From NCBI GenBank assembly GCA_963555705.1, contig OY743181.1, positions 29,764,513 through 29,828,512 of the forward strand: a stretch of 64,000 nucleotides of DNA, read 5' to 3'. Of this stretch, positions 1 through 9,846 are shown one piece after another. The notes beneath the pieces were generated by a model. It did not search any database. It was not told the origin of the DNA and saw only the letters and a program-made list of their open reading frames with translations. The position numbers were made by a program, and so were the translations under genes. The DNA comes from Ligustrum vulgare. Its lineage: Eukaryota; Streptophyta; Magnoliopsida; Lamiales; Oleaceae. Each line of letters begins with the position of its first letter. Position 1 is the stretch's first letter.

Positions 1-787
1 TCCTTTAAAAGTTTTAGAGTAGTTCCCATGGGAGTTCTCATTGCCTTTGCATCTTCAAGTCCAAATTTCTTCACCATATTTTTAGCGTACTTTGCTTGAG
101 ATATGAATATGTCAGATTCATCCTGCTTTACCTGCAAACCAAGAAAAAATGTTAGCTCACCAACCATATTCATTTCAAATTCTCTTTTCATTGTATTTAT
201 AAATTCATTAATTTTGGACTTAGATATAGACCCAAATACTATGTCATCAACATATATCTGAGCTATAGTTAGTCCAGGATTTAGATGTTTAATGAAAAGA
301 GTTTTATCAGTTCCTCCCCTTTTGTATTCGTTGCTTAGCAAGAATGATGTGAGCCTTTCATACCAAGCTCTGGGGGCTTGTTTCAACCCATATAACGCCT
401 TTTTGAGTCTAAAGACATAATCCGGGTGAGATGGATCTGTGAATCCTTGGGGCTGCTCCACATAAGCTTCTTCATTAAGCACACCATTCAGAAATGCACT
501 TTTGACATCCATCTGAAATAGTCTGAAGTTGATGTAGCAGGACACAGCTAGCAACAGTCTGATGGATTCCAGTCTGGCTACCGGAGCAAATGGTTCGTCA
601 AAATCTATCCCTTCAATCTGGGTATAGCCTTGAACAACAAGTCCGACTTTATTTCTTACCACATTTCTTTGTTCATTTGACTTATTCTTGAAGATCCATT
701 TGGTTCCAATTAGATTACCTTCTTTAGGACATGGAACCAGCTCCCAGACATTGTTTCTTTCAAATTGGTTAAGCTGCTCCTGCATAG
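1..787 (-). pseudogene. copia-1 reverse transcriptase (partial, runs off left edge)
   Basis: Encodes the RNA-dependent DNA polymerase of a copia element, which copies element RNA into cDNA in the virus-like particle. The minus-strand translation from about 787 down to position 1 is open and shows the copia RT landmarks in order: a start region with GTKWIFKNKS, FAPVARLESIRLLLA, the catalytic-aspartate block [30 protein letters not shown], the active site YVDDIVFGS near 250, and GELTFFLGLQVKQ. It is in frame with the upstream integrase except for a TAG stop at about 788-790, just after EALTDEHWV. The single stop suggests recent loss of function. RNase H should follow outside the window. Confidence 0.93.
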
Positions 788-788
788 C

Positions 789-2455
789 CTACACCCAGTG
801 TTCATCTGTCAAAGCTTCCTTGACATTTTTTGGCTCAATTTGAGACATATGACAGATGTTACCCATCTCAACAAATTTTCTTCTGGTCACATTTCTCTTA
901 GACATATCAGTGAGAATGTTATCAAGTGGATGAGCCTTTTGAATCCTAGCAGGTGGTAGTCTCGATGCTTCTGATTCTGCAATATTAGGTGTATCTGGGT
1001 AATCAGATTCGTCTCGATCTGCAGATGTTGCTGGGTGCCCAGACGCATCCTGATCGGATTCTTCAGTATCATTGAGACTTCCAACTTGGTGTTGTTCTTC
1101 TTCTGATTTTTCGGTTCCAACTTTTTCTTTTGGTGGAATTTCCAGTTGATCACCATCTGCTACCTGCAAATCCGAATTTACACAATTAGTATCATCCACT
1201 TTGACATTAATTGACTCAAGAATGGTTTGGGTTCTAAGATTGTAAACTTTATAGGCCCTACTATTTTCAGCATAACCCAAAAATATTCCATCATCCGATT
1301 TTAAGTCAAATTTTCCTAGGTGTTCTCTATCTTTTAAAATGTAGCATTTACTTCCAAAGGCATGAAAGTAATCAACCCTAGGTTTTCTACCCTTCCAAAT
1401 TTCATATGCAGTTTGGTTTGTTCCAGATCTAAGCATGACTCTATTGACAATATAACAAGCAGTGTTTATGGCTTCTGCCCAAAATTTCGTGGGCAATTTG
1501 TTGCTGTTTAGCATGACACGAGCCATTTCTTGTAGAGTTCTATTTTTCCTTTCCATCACTCCATTCTGTTGAGGAGTCTTTGGGGACGAGTACTCATGCT
1601 TGATCCTATATTGGATACAAAAATCAGCAAACTCGGAGTGTTCAAACTCTCTTCTATGATCACTTCTGATCCTTTTGACTCTTACCTGTTCATCTGCCTT
1701 TTCATTGCTCAATTTCTGAAAAAGATTAGCAAAATTGTCAAAGGTATCAGATTTATCCCGAATAAACATGACCCAGGTGTATCTGGAGAAATCATCAACA
1801 TACACATAAATATACCTCTTGTCACCAATACTTTCCTTTTGGATATGACCCATCAAATCCATGTATATTAGTTCAAGTATATGAGAGGTATTAATAAATG
1901 TACTTGATTTTTGTTGACTTTTGATTTGCTTACCCTTTTGACAATCACCACAGATTTCATCTGGAACATTGTTTATGCTGGGTAAGCCTCTCACAGCCTG
2001 TAGTCCGGTCAGCTTCATGAGATCATGGTAGTTTAGATGCCCTAATCTGTTATGCCACAATTTCTCATTTTTGGTCTTAATAGAATTGCAAGTTATGTGA
2101 CTTTCAAGTGTATAGCATTTGTCTCTAGATCTAACTCCCTTAAACAAAACACTTTTTAAAGGGTTAGACTGCTTGTCACGACTTAAAACCTTGCAATATT
2201 CTTTTGAAAACATGACAAGCAAGTTATCATCACACAATTGTCCTACACTGATCAAATTTGCCTTAAGCCCTATAACATATAAGACATTTGTTAATGTAGG
2301 CAATCCCTTGATGTTGATGATACCATATCCATCTATTTTTCCCTTTTGGCCATAATCAAATGTAACAACACATGTTTCGCCTTTTTCAAAATGTATTAGT
2401 AGAGAGATCACCTGTAATGTGTCTAGAACATCCACTATCAAAATACCATGTGTTA
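789..2455 (-). pseudogene. copia-1 protease end, GAG-pre-integrase and integrase
   Basis: Integrase joins element cDNA to the chromosome. From the N-terminal side, the protease signature WYFDSG lies at about 2431-2448 on the minus strand, but in a different frame from the rest; a frame break near 2395-2410 separates them. Then come LWHNRLGHLNYHDLMKL (GAG-pre-integrase, HHCC-type region) and the DDE core: YVDDFSRYTW, IRSDHRREFE and QQNGVMERKNRTLQEMAR. The second aspartate motif is normally SDHGGEF, so HRREF shows Gly-to-Arg changes next to the catalytic residue. A variable acidic linker and EALTDEHWV lead into RT. The 550-residue open frame ends at a stop at about 788-790 immediately before RT. 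Confidence 0.92.
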
Positions 2456-4253
2456 GGAATCAAAGCACTCAAAGATAATTGAACTACATAAGCATTCGTT
2501 CGAATTTTCTTTTCTTGTCTAGAAACAAGTCTTCTTTTGTGTGAATTGATTAACTATAAGTACTCATGACACCTAAATACATCATGACCAGGTTTAGCAT
2601 AAAAATTACAGAATACCTAGAAAACAGATGTATCCAGTCGACTCTGTCAAGGTTGAAATTTCTTGCCGTTCTGATGGACAGACTCATCTGGCTTGTATAG
2701 ATTCGACTGAAATTGGCTTCTTGCATAGTTCCTGACTGGATGTAAGTTTTGAGTCCCAGCCACATTGTATTGATGATGATGAGAGGTAGATTCATCTGTA
2801 TGATTTCTATTCTGTTCCATGTACCTGTATCGAGATTCTCTTACAAAGTTTATTTTATGGTCATGATTTTTACCTTTACCTTCATATCCAAGACCTGTTT
2901 TTACTCGGAAAGGTCTGCCACTGTTCAGGATTTCATCAAGCTGGATGGATTCAAGTGCCAGTTTCTTGATTTTGTCTTATGTTTTAGCAAGTCCTGAACT
3001 TAACCTGCTTACCTCATTTTGTTCATCATCTAAGACTGCAGAAATGTCCAGTTGTCGTTCCCTGCTGTGCTCAGCGAAGGCCTGCAACAGTTGAATCTTC
3101 TCTTCTGCATCTTGAAGATCTTTTCTCAAGTTTTCAGTGTTTGGTCCGAATTCATCTACATAAGAAGAGTTACCAGATTTAGTACCAGATAGCTGTAAAG
3201 CAGTAATGGTAGTTACCTGTTTTTCGGAATTGTTGCAGTCTGATTCTGATTCAGATTCATCTGAGTCTCCATCACTCCACGTAACATTCATGGCCTTCCT
3301 TCCCTTGTTCTTCTTTTGAGTATTGGGACAATCAGCTGCTATGTGTCCATATCCTTCACATTCTCTGCATTGAATTCGACTCTTAGGCTTTCCTTCAGAC
3401 GAGTTAGCATTATTTTTAGGATAGAAATTGCTTTTCCTCCATTGTTTTTGCGGTTTTTTATTCTGGCCTTGAAGATTTGTGGATCTTTCTTTTTTTTCCC
3501 TTGAGGAACTTTTTAAATTGTCTGGTGAGAAGTACGAAATTTTCATCTTCATCAGTCTCGCCAGAGTCGTCTGGATTGGCATTGTTCGTCTTGAAGGCAA
3601 TCCCTGGTGACTTGTCTTTCTTTCTTCGAGCCAGATTTAACTCATAGGTCATAAATGACCCTACAAGTTCCTCAACTCGCATGGTTGAAAGATCCTTGCT
3701 TTCTTCAATTGCTGTCACTTTTGCATGGAACCTGTTTGGTAAAGATCTAAGGATTTTTTGTACAATCTGCTCATTTGAATAGATTTTCCCAAGAGTTTCA
3801 GCTGAGTTGGTGAGATCAATCAATCTGACGTAGAAGCTTTGGAAGTCTTCTTTCTCATCCATAGATAGTTGTTCAAACTCTAGAGTGATCATCTGCAGCT
3901 TGCAGGTTTTGACAGCATTGATTCCTTCGTTTCCTATCCTCAAAGCATCCCATGCTTCCTTGGCAGTCCTTAAGGAGGAGATGAGTCTGAATTGACCTGG
4001 ATCAACCAAAGAAACAATAGCGTTAAGTGCCTTAGAATTCCAATTTGCATTAGTTAATTCATCTGCATATAAGCACTTCTAGCTATAGCTGTAACAACAC
4101 CTCTAGCAGTAACAGTGGGTGCTGTGTAACCTTCAAGAACAGAAGTCCAACAACATTCATCAATAGATTGAATAAAAATTTCATTACGGATTTCCAATAT
4201 GCATAGTTACTACCAGTTAACAGAGGTGGCCTAAGAAATGCAGAATTTTCCAT
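2456..4253 (-). pseudogene. copia-1 gag (UBN2-type) with zinc knuckle
   Basis: Gag forms the cytoplasmic particle and binds element RNA. The likely start is the minus-strand ATG at 4253, giving MENSAFLRPPLLTGSNYAYW, the usual beginning of copia gag. Frame breaks follow soon after. The open piece 3458-4009 carries the gag_2/UBN2 core (AWDALRIGNEG, SMDEKEDFQSFYVRL, ILRSLPNRFHAKVTAIEESK). Another frame break near 3500 moves to 2977-3600, which has the CCHC knuckle CRECEGYGHIAADC and an acidic serine-rich tail. The stretch 2456-2976 is the gag-protease linker with several stops. The family call is secure; the protein is not functional. Confidence 0.88.
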
Positions 4254-4289
4254 TTAGACAACCGTATCTCACTTTCTAGAAGTGAACCC

Positions 4290-4301
4290 GCTCTGATACC
4301 A
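4290..4301 (-). promoter_or_regulatory. copia-1 primer-binding site (tRNA-Met)
   Basis: The plus strand reads gctctgatacca, the complement of TGGTATCAGAGC, which pairs with the 3' end of plant initiator tRNA-Met. It lies two bases inside the LTR, as expected for the minus-strand primer site of an LTR retrotransposon. Confidence 0.92.
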
Positions 4302-4303
4302 AT

Positions 4304-5491
4304 TGAAAATTTGAGATTGTCTAAATTTTATAAACAGTCTGCCACAGATGAGTCTGGACAGTAGTCAGTTAACAGTAAATCGTTAAGTTTTGTTTAACGC
4401 AGTACCAGAAGAATCTTGCTAAGGCAGATTCGTCTAGATAGTAAAACGTAAACAACAAGAATAAATTGTGCGGAATTGTAAATCGACAAGAACACAATAA
4501 TTTGAGCTTAACGTGGGAAAACCCTAACAGGAAAACACAGGGTTCCCATCCTGCGAACAAAAACCAATCACTATATAAGGAAAGAGTTTATACAGATCAA
4601 ACTAAACTACAGGATAAATCTACGCATAGATTTTATCAAACATCCAAGAAATAGATCACTCCCGATCCTTCTGTGGCATGTAATGTGAGCTGGCGTCCCC
4701 CCACTCTTCAGTAGTTTTCTTTGACTCTGCAAAACTTTTCAGCAACACAAACTCCCGTTCGATTCTTGATCCAAACCTCCCATTTGATCTTCACGCTAAA
4801 ATTCTTTCCTTCCCTAAGTGATTGAATCCTCCTCCCTGAGTATTGAAGTCACAACACAATTGAAGTTTTAATTATTTTTGCACCACACGAAAATAAAGCT
4901 TCAAGACTTCTAAAGTGGACATGTATATTGAGAAGCTCCACACGAACTTTATATCTTTTCACGTCTTATGAAAACATCCCGTTTTCCTCCTATTTAAAGT
5001 GCAATTAGGTTTACTTGACTCCCAAGTTTTCTTATTGCACAAGATCTCTAATACCTGCAAAATACAATAGAGACAATTAGAAAAGGTAAGATAATTATCC
5101 TTAAATAAATCTTACCATAAACAAGGATAATGATAAATCTTAAAAGATCTTACCATAAAATAGGATATCAAATTTTATCATTAAATTTTCGGTCTTATCA
5201 AGGATTTTCACAACATAGATTTTCGTCCAACAAATCTTTTCATGTGTAGATAAGCTCAACCCTTATCAGGATGATGATCTTATTATATGCAAAGATAAGA
5301 TTGAAATATTCTTGACCATATCAAGAAGACACTTACCATATCTTGGATAAGCTTGAGTGTCAAGAATAATCACAATATATTATCAAGAATTTTACCAAAA
5401 TAACAAGATCAAGATTTCGGAATCAATATCAATATTTTCGAGATTATGATCAAATCAATATCAATATTTCTTGATAATTATCTTTCCAACA
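4304..5491 (-). repeat. copia-1 5' LTR
   Basis: On the minus strand it begins TGTTGGAAAGATAATT and ends CTCAAATTTTCA, with TG...CA ends and the primer site next to the 3' end. It is AT-rich, 1188 bp, with several short reiterated tracts (variants of gataaatcttaccataa near 5080-5160). The partner LTR is outside the window. The right flank is ataaa (5492-5496), the expected but untestable TSD. Confidence 0.85.
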
Positions 5492-7190
5492 ATAAAATGT
5501 TTTTCTCGAAAATAAGAAATATTTTTCCTCAATAAATATTTGCATAATTTAATTAACTTAATAAATTACTAAATGCACGTATTTAGTAATTAAATCAAGT
5601 TTTCTTAAATTACACATTCATGAAAAATAGGGAATGCCAATAATATAAAATTAACAGACTTGATAAAAAAAAGTTTCAAGCAAGGTGGAGATTGTTGGAC
5701 TAAAAAACAAATGCTTTAACATTTTTGGCATGTTGAGTTTATTAAAGTGAAAATTAGTCCATTCACCATCCCATTAAACACATTACCAGTTTATAACCCT
5801 ACCTCCCCTATGAAACTTTTTTTTAACGTTGCCCCTACAACTAAATGAAATATAATATATACCACCCAATTCATTTTTTCAAGATCATCTCCTGTAATTT
5901 CCCTAATGGAAAATTAGAGAATTTTGCATCTGTGTTAACTATTCCTCATTTCTCTCCACCGAATTTATGGTGAGATGGAACCAATTACCAACTAGAATTC
6001 AATGCTCAATGGTTCTCATCTCATTCTTAGTACAATCAACTAGAACTTATTCATCGTCAATTCGAATTCACGACCCATTCTATGCTAGGAGTTTTGATTT
6101 ATATCATCGCAAATGCAATTGACGAGTCCTAAATTTTTGCTCTTACAGAAATATATCTAAACTAGCATTCAACAGGACAAAGAACCTGCATACAAATTGG
6201 AATCAAAGTCTCATTTGATGCTCAATCTTCAGAATTGAGTTCAATTAAAAAAACAAAAAACCCCTTGACTGTAACTCAATTTTGGGTATCTACAATATAC
6301 AAATACCTTGATTCTGAATATAAAATCTACCTGGTGTCCTGAGAATACTTCAAGGTATGGTTCGTGTAATTCACAGTGTGGATATTTAATGTTCGTAGAT
6401 TTACATTGAGTTAAATCTTTTGTTGCATATCCGAGTGTATGGCTTTCCATCAATCTAATAGAAGTATTGATCCTTCGAAAATCAAAAAATTATGACTTGT
6501 TAATAACCTTGTTCTTTGTAATGTTAGATTATCTGAGATGGAAAAGTTTGTTGCGGAAAAAGTCTTGCTCAATTTTAAAAATGACTAGGAAAGCGATCTG
6601 TTTCAACATATTTAGGAACACTATTAAAGGTGTATGTATGCCTCGAAGGAGAAGATCACGAAAGATGCCCCACTATAAAGAAATGCACGATTAACACTGT
6701 ACCACATCAACTGTTACTGTTAGAGTTTCACACATGTAGCCTAGTATTATACTTCTGTTTTTGGAAAGTGTAATTGAAAATTTTGGGAACTAAATCTGAT
6801 ATACAGTTATAAGGCATTGTAATTTTTTCAATGTTAGATTACGCTTCATAGGCATAAGGGCGTATCATGAGTTGATGATGTTCTGTTAACTCTTTTTTGT
6901 GTTCCTGGTTACCAAATCCCTTTGTTCTCAGTATACATGGAAATCAGTCCATGTAGTTTGATATTTGTACCACATAAACTGTTAGAGATTCACAAATGTG
7001 GTGTAGGTTTTTTTTTTTTTTTTTGCCTAGTATAGATTAAAATTTTGGGAACTAAATATGATATACAAGCATACGGAATTGTAACATTTTTCCTTATTAG
7101 ATTAAGCTTCATAGGCATTAGGGCATATCATGAGTTGATAATGTTCTGTTACCTCATGTTTTGTGTTCCAGATTTGACTGTCATTGTTCT
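5492..7190. other. Unassigned AT-rich DNA between copia-1 and Tekay-1
   Basis: I recognise no gene here. Open frames are short (up to about 75 codons) and without known motifs. At 5680-5700 a purine-rich stretch followed by tgttgga resembles a copia polypurine tract and LTR start on the plus strand, but no LTR body follows that I can match. The segment ends at the Tekay-1 target site (gttct, 7186-7190) and resumes after 19300. Confidence 0.5.
6699..7172. repeat. Diverged local duplication, two ~205-bp copies
   Basis: The copy at about 6699-6910 and the copy at about 6968-7172 run in the same order: gtaccacat-aactgtta, an attttgggaactaaat block, gatatacaa/gatatacag, then cttcataggcat-agggc, tatcatgagttgat and atgttctgtta. 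The second copy has gained a T-run (7007-7024). Tekay-1 inserted just beyond the second copy. Confidence 0.75.
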
Positions 7191-8481
7191 TGTAAGGCCG
7201 CTTTTCATTCTACGTACAACTTTAAATTTCACGTAATATAGTTATGAATGTTATTATAAATTATAAATTTATAATCTTTAATGTTTATAATTGGAATTAT
7301 TTTGCAGTGGAAGGAATTGGACGCCGTCATGATCAATGTACCATTTAGGAAGTTATTAAATTTTTCATACAATTTTATGCTTAATTGTTTATTCGATTTG
7401 TTACTTACCAAATTTCTATTTTTAACAATTGTAAATTTGCCTAGATTGCATTATTTCATAAATAGGGCACTCTGTTAAACTTGTGAAGGATTTTTGCACT
7501 TAATTACCCATTTTCAGAGTTGAGGGACCAAATTGCAAAGTGTCAAAAATTTAAACCTATACCTAATGTTAACACTGCGCAACCCTCGGTCTCACTCTCT
7601 CTCTCTACCGCTCTTCTCTCGGTCGCTCTCACCGCCCTCCCTCTCCTGGCGACGCCAACCACAACCTCGGCCTCCAAATAAGAATTGCCCACTGTTATCT
7701 GATTGACTAGAAGTTACATCAAGTGAGCTCACGATGGAAATGAAGTGAAAGTTTTGAAATGTTAAGTGAAAGTTCGAAATGTTGAAAGTTTTGAAAGGTT
7801 AAAGTGAATGGGGATACATATTTCAAAGTTTGAAGCATTCATGTCATAAGCATGCATTCATGCATACAATTTACTTACTGAGCTTTAGCTCACCCCAATC
7901 CTTCCCCAACATTTCAGGTGATGAAAGTTAGGTGATCCGAGGAGAGCACTTGGCGGTTGACTCAGACAGTACCCGTTGTCGCCTTATTTAATAAAGTTAA
8001 ATTTATTTAAGATATCATTTCAATTATTCCTTAATTTATTTATCATTGATAAATTTGTTTGGTTGGAGATAATTTCGAATAAGTATGGATGACGTGTAAG
8101 AGGTTAACTTACCTCTTATTTCATTTTTGTCAATGTCTATTGTTATTTCTGGAAAATTTTATGCATAAGGAGTTTGGGGATTGAATGAATTGGTTTGGCG
8201 ATGATGAATGTGGTTGAGATGTGATTGATGCTTTAAATTTTTATTTTGGTTATGTTGTCTCTCTACAGGTTGGTTAAGTCCAATTTATAGAGGAGACTCT
8301 GTCGAAATTTTTGTAAAATTTCATAATAGAAAATGAAAATGTTGAGGTTTTAAATGATTTTTTTTCCGCATTTAATTAGAGAAATGAAAATTTTAAATGT
8401 GTAAACGTTTTAAATTCCGCATATTATGTGAATGAAAGTTAACACGCCTAGGTTTTAGACTTTTAAACTTGGGGTGTTACA
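7191..8481 (+). repeat. Tekay-1 5' LTR, internally deleted
   Basis: 1291 bp against 2993 bp for the 3' LTR. Its first ~485 bp match 16303-16818 and the rest matches 18491-19295. At 7673-7675 the sequence jumps from cctcggcctcc to aaataagaattgcc. The missing segment corresponds to 16819-18490 of the other LTR, and the three bases tcc occur at both edges, a microhomology deletion. A second difference is a ~30-bp repeat unit absent near 7615. Confidence 0.93.
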
Positions 8482-8485
8482 TTTT

Positions 8486-8497
8486 TGGTATCAGAGC
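8486..8497 (+). promoter_or_regulatory. Tekay-1 primer-binding site
   Basis: TGGTATCAGAGC, four bases after the end of the 5' LTR, complementary to the initiator tRNA-Met 3' end. This fixes the LTR boundary and the plus-strand orientation. Confidence 0.95.
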
Positions 8498-9261
8498 TAA
8501 GAGTTTTAAAAGCGATTCTGTAGACTTTAAAAATTATTTGAAATGGTTCGGGACTTGAGTCACGCCTCAAGTGCTACTTCCTCGATCATCTGGTAAGATA
8601 ATTTTTGTTTAAATTATGCAATGTTATGTGATGTTCCAATTATCGCAATTTCTTGCATGTTAATGTGTAATGTCGTAAAGTGAAATGTTAAGAATGTAGT
8701 TTGTGAGTATAATGAGTATATATTCGTTATGTAAATGAGGAAGTGGGAAAGTAATGGTTATTAAAAAATTTGGGTGCCGTTTATTAGATCTTTTTGTGAA
8801 ATAAGAAATGGATATTAATGGTATATCGGCACGAGAGTGTACAATGTCCAAACGAGAAGTTGAGAAGTCATCGAACTTAGTATTAAGCACTTATCGTGTT
8901 TGATATCGGGACTACCCACTCATTTGATAGTCCTACAATTATAGGAAAATTGATTTACCCATCTCAGTAGCTGGAGACCAAGTTTATATTGTCAACGCCA
9001 TTTGAAGAATTGTTGAACTAAAGTTATGTGTTGAGAAATTTCTCAATCATGATGAATGGGAAGGAGTAGATGATGGATTTCATAACACTGAATATCCACA
9101 AACTTGATGTCATGTTAGGAATGGAATGATTATTACGGTATAAGGTTTCAATCACTGGCTACGTTAAGGTGGTATTTAAACCTCCAAATGAACCCTTTTC
9201 GCTTTGTTGAAGTAAAGGTGAAACTTTCTATTTCGATATTATCAGTGATGAAGGCTCGTCA
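8498..9261 (+). pseudogene. Tekay-1 leader and protease/RT junction remnant
   Basis: The leader after the primer site is AT-rich and gag is not recognisable, so much of gag appears deleted. From about 9070, translation in mixed frames gives NIHKLDVMLGME and VVFKPPNEPF, then FYFDIISVMKARQL, matching the end of the retropepsin and the linker before RT in Tekay-type elements. Stops and frame changes interrupt it. The readable part breaks off at 9261, exactly where the truncated TRG-1 LTR begins. On the far side (13332) the sequence resumes near the DVF..L..PP.REIEF motif, so roughly 90 bp of host pol seem to be missing together with the TRG-1 LTR end. Confidence 0.72.
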
Positions 9262-9392
9262 ATTGGTGAACGCCACAAGGACTTGTCAATTTCCTTGATA
9301 AGTATCGAATTTGGAAACGCCACAAATATTCTTGCGAATATTTGATAAGTTTGCTGGAAGAACGCCACAAAGATCGGTTCTTTGATAAGCTC
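9262..9392 (-). repeat. TRG-1 hairpin repeats, left LTR copy
   Basis: Three units, read on the minus strand, each have constant flanks cTTATCAA and TTGTGGCGTT around a self-complementary core. The arms are CAAAGA/TCTTTG, CAAATATTC/GAATATTTG (loop GCAA) and CAAGGA/TCCTTG. They lie downstream of the TATA box and so should be in element RNA. The second full copy is at 12590-12720. Confidence 0.9.
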
Positions 9393-9632
9393 AAGAAAAA
9401 GGGAATAAATCAAACTCTCAATTTTGGAGAATCCTCTCACAAATTTTATTAATCAACTCAAACTTGTCTAATGTTTATAATGATGAAAAGCGTATAAATA
9501 AGCAAGAAAACCTAGCATCTAATTACTCAAAATAGAATTCTAATTATGCTAAAATTCTAAAATAGGAAAACAACCTAAAATAATAAAAGGAAATAAATAA
9601 ATTGAAAATCCGAAAAATCTGGAAATCTTGAG

Positions 9633-9846
9633 TTACGGCCGTGAATAACTAGCTTACGGCCGTAATGAACATTCTGCCTCAAATTCCAATCATGTGTTAC
9701 GGCCGTGATCAATATGTTACGGCCGTAAATGCTTTCAATTTCATTTTTTACGGCCGTGAGGAATATCTTACGGCCGTAACAAGCGTTCTGCCTGTTTTTG
9801 CCTGAGGAATGTTACGGCCGTAAGAATGGTGGTTACGGCCGTGAAT
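9633..9846. repeat. Eight ACGGCCGT palindromes, TRG-1 left LTR
   Basis: Eight copies of [t/c]acggccgt[a/g], most as ttacggccgtaa or ttacggccgtga. They match the array at 12961-13174 copy for copy. The array lies upstream of the element's TATA box, in U3. Each copy contains CGGCCG with two CpG sites. Confidence 0.95.

Larger units (their letters stand above)
1..5491 (-). mobile_element. copia-1: Ty1/copia retrotransposon, 5' part, truncated by window edge
   Basis: A degraded Ty1/copia element read on the minus strand. From right to left it has a 1188-bp LTR, a tRNA-Met primer site, gag with a zinc knuckle, protease, integrase and reverse transcriptase, which is the copia order (integrase before RT). 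RNase H and the 3' LTR lie beyond the left edge, so LTR identity and target-site duplication cannot be tested. The coding region has at least two frame breaks in gag and protease and one stop codon before RT, so it is inactive. Its polyprotein is nevertheless readable almost throughout, implying moderate rather than great age. Confidence 0.93.

Noticed and set aside
5676..5710. Purine tract followed by tgttgga, like a copia PPT and LTR start on the plus strand
   Set aside because: No matching LTR body, second LTR or coding region in this orientation; may be a remnant but cannot be supported.
8486..8497. Repeated tRNA-Met-like 12-mers as possible tRNA gene pieces
   Set aside because: Each occurrence sits at the inner edge of an LTR and is a primer-binding site; no cloverleaf can be formed with flanks.
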